This document shows positions 62,994 through 64,000 of a stretch of DNA of 64,000 bases, piece by piece. This DNA comes from Paraburkholderia piptadeniae (GTDB lineage Bacteria; Pseudomonadota; Gammaproteobacteria; Burkholderiales; Burkholderiaceae), in assembly GCF_900007165.1 (NCBI RefSeq), contig NZ_CYGY02000049.1:31733-95732 (forward strand). Reading direction: 5' to 3'. A model generated the notes under the pieces. It saw only the letters and a program-made list of their open reading frames with translations, did no database searches and was not told where the DNA came from. Position 1 is the stretch's first letter. Each line of letters opens with the position of its first letter. The position numbers and the translations under genes are program-made.

Positions 62994-64000
62994 TTATTCT
63001 CGATCGACTCCGAAGGGGGGCTGCGCCTCCAGGTCGCCACCTCTCTCACACGACCGCTCCTGCCCGCGCTGGTATATTTGCCGGACAATCGTATAAGGGC
63101 GCGCCTTAACCTCGACAAAAATCTTCGAAATATAAATACCTTGCACCCCAATAAAAGATATTATCAACCCAGAAAATAGCCATATGGAAGCCACGATCGA
63201 AGTATAACCGCTCGGCGGCGACGCGATAAAGAAATATCTAATGAAAAGGTACAAGATGTATAACGATGCGGAAATCGATATTAAAATCCCGCAATAGAAT
63301 GTAAATACAAGCGGCAGGCTGCTGAATGAGGTCACCGCATTAACAAGATGACTGAATTTTCGCGAAATGGAATACGTAGTCGGACTGGTATCATGTTTAC
63401 GCACCAACTGACTCGATTGTTTAAAACCCGTAATGATCCAGAGTCCGCCTATATTAAGCTCTCGCTCGCGATGCAACAGCAGCGCATCGAGGTATCGACG
63501 CGACATCAGGCGCGCAGTCACAATGTTGTTCGGCTGTCTTATCCCGGTCAACAGACGAAACAGTCGATAAAAAAGCGCGCCGGATATTCCCTCGAAAGCA
63601 CCACCTTTGCGTTTCTCCTGAACACCATAGACGACGTCACTCGACTCGGCAGCCATCTGCTCGGCAAAGCGGAGCATCCATTCAGGTTCCTCCTCCAGAT
63701 CACTATCGATCAGAAATACCCGTTCGCCCTTCGCGGCAGCCAATCCCGTCATCATGGCCTTGTGATGACCGAAGTTTCGCGAAAGATCGATCACCACAAG
63801 ATGGGAATCCATTTCGCTAAGCCTGACGGCCACATCAAGGCTATCGTCGCGTGACCCGTCGTTCACAAGAATGATCTCGTAGTCCGTCCCCACCAACTGC
63901 CGGGCTGAAGCACTAGTGTTCTGTCTCAGAAGAAACTTTATGAAACGGGTGATGTCCTCTGATCGAGTTGACTTGCGGAATGGCCATGGGACGACCCGGC
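62994..64000 (-). CDS. Family 2 glycosyltransferase (DPM1/GtrB-like), 5' end outside the window
   Basis: The frame is open through base 64000, so the N-terminus is missing. Visible motifs are EIILVNDGSRDDS, LSRNFGHHKAMMTGL, FLIDSDLEEEPEW (metal-binding DxD) and LNIGGLWIITGF. Two C-terminal membrane helices follow, near FTFYCGILISISASLYILYLF and SIWLFSGLIISFIGVQGIYI. This is the layout of polyprenyl-phosphate sugar transferases. The sequence is less GC-rich than most of the window, consistent with a transferred surface-polysaccharide locus. Confidence 0.88.
   Translation of the reverse strand, partial: RVVPWPFRKSTRSEDITRFIKFLLRQNTSASARQLVGTDYEIILVNDGSRDDSLDVAVRLSEMDSHLVVIDLSRNFGHHKAMMTGLAAAKGERVFLIDSDLEEEPEWMLRFAEQMAAESSDVVYGVQEKRKGGAFEGISGALFYRLFRLLTGIRQPNNIVTARLMSRRYLDALLLHRERELNIGGLWIITGFKQSSQLVRKHDTSPTTYSISRKFSHLVNAVTSFSSLPLVFTFYCGILISISASLYILYLFIRYFFIASPPSGYTSIVASIWLFSGLIISFIGVQGIYISKIFVEVKARPYTIVRQIYQRGQERSCERGGDLEAQPPFGVDRE

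Overview
The window looks like a chromosomal stretch of a GC-rich betaproteobacterium of the Burkholderia/Paraburkholderia/Caballeronia group. The evidence is the codon use, the complete Tad/Flp pilus locus of the type seen in that group, a DUF3331 protein, MocR/PdxR regulators, an Hcp-type T6SS protein and a tRNA-Pro(GGG) 3' half of betaproteobacterial type. No rRNA, no CRISPR array and no intact insertion sequence were seen.

Layout. (1) 1-12.8 kb, minus strand: an exported operon. It encodes a T1-copper multicopper-oxidase-like protein, a second MCO-like protein that carries the complementary copper motifs, a 2728-residue multidomain surface protein (cupredoxin-like, Ig/cadherin-like, SdrD-like, TIG and beta-helix parts), a small exported protein and a LolA-like periplasmic protein running off the window. 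(2) 13.0-16 kb: an AlkD-like repair gene, then a compact T6SS cargo module made of a frameshifted PAAR gene, a GH24 lysozyme, an LprI-like inhibitor and Hcp. (3) 16-29.2 kb, minus strand: a full Tad pilus operon running flp, prepilin peptidase, AAA ATPase, cpaB, secretin, lipoprotein, tadG, tadE, tadE-like, cpaE, tadA, tadB, tadC, with a MarR regulator at its end. (4) 29.3-34.8 kb: a four-gene recombination module of three tyrosine-recombinase-fold proteins and a small coiled-coil protein, inserted just upstream of flp. It is followed by 1.6 kb without a clear gene and a NucA/NucB-like nuclease.

(5) 37-54 kb: a patchwork of redox and electrophile-response genes (MocR regulators, cupin, AhpD/CMD-like proteins, AraC, nitroreductase, two SDRs, GST, azoreductase, GNATs, GlxA-type regulator). 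It is mixed with decayed fragments of VOC, LysR, AhpD and metallo-beta-lactamase genes. A cupin promoter and 5' gene region is present twice, and a perfect 14-bp inverted repeat lies upstream of the SDR-GST pair. (6) 53.7-60.7 kb: an RNase Sa-like lipoprotein lacking two of three catalytic residues, a DUF1643 gene, an integrase remnant next to a tRNA-like sequence, a three-gene unit of unknown function, a truncated SRAP gene and a kelch lipoprotein. (7) 60.7-64 kb: the 3' half of tRNA-Pro(GGG) followed by its terminator marks one edge of a probable genomic island. The island carries surface-polysaccharide-type genes (methyltransferase, phytanoyl-CoA-dioxygenase-like protein, family 2 glycosyltransferase) and continues beyond the window.

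The most distinctive items are the split copper-site MCO pair with its giant partner, the PAAR-lysozyme-LprI-Hcp module, the recombinase trio beside the Tad locus, and the catalytically impaired RNase homologue. All calls come from reading the sequence; no database search was run.
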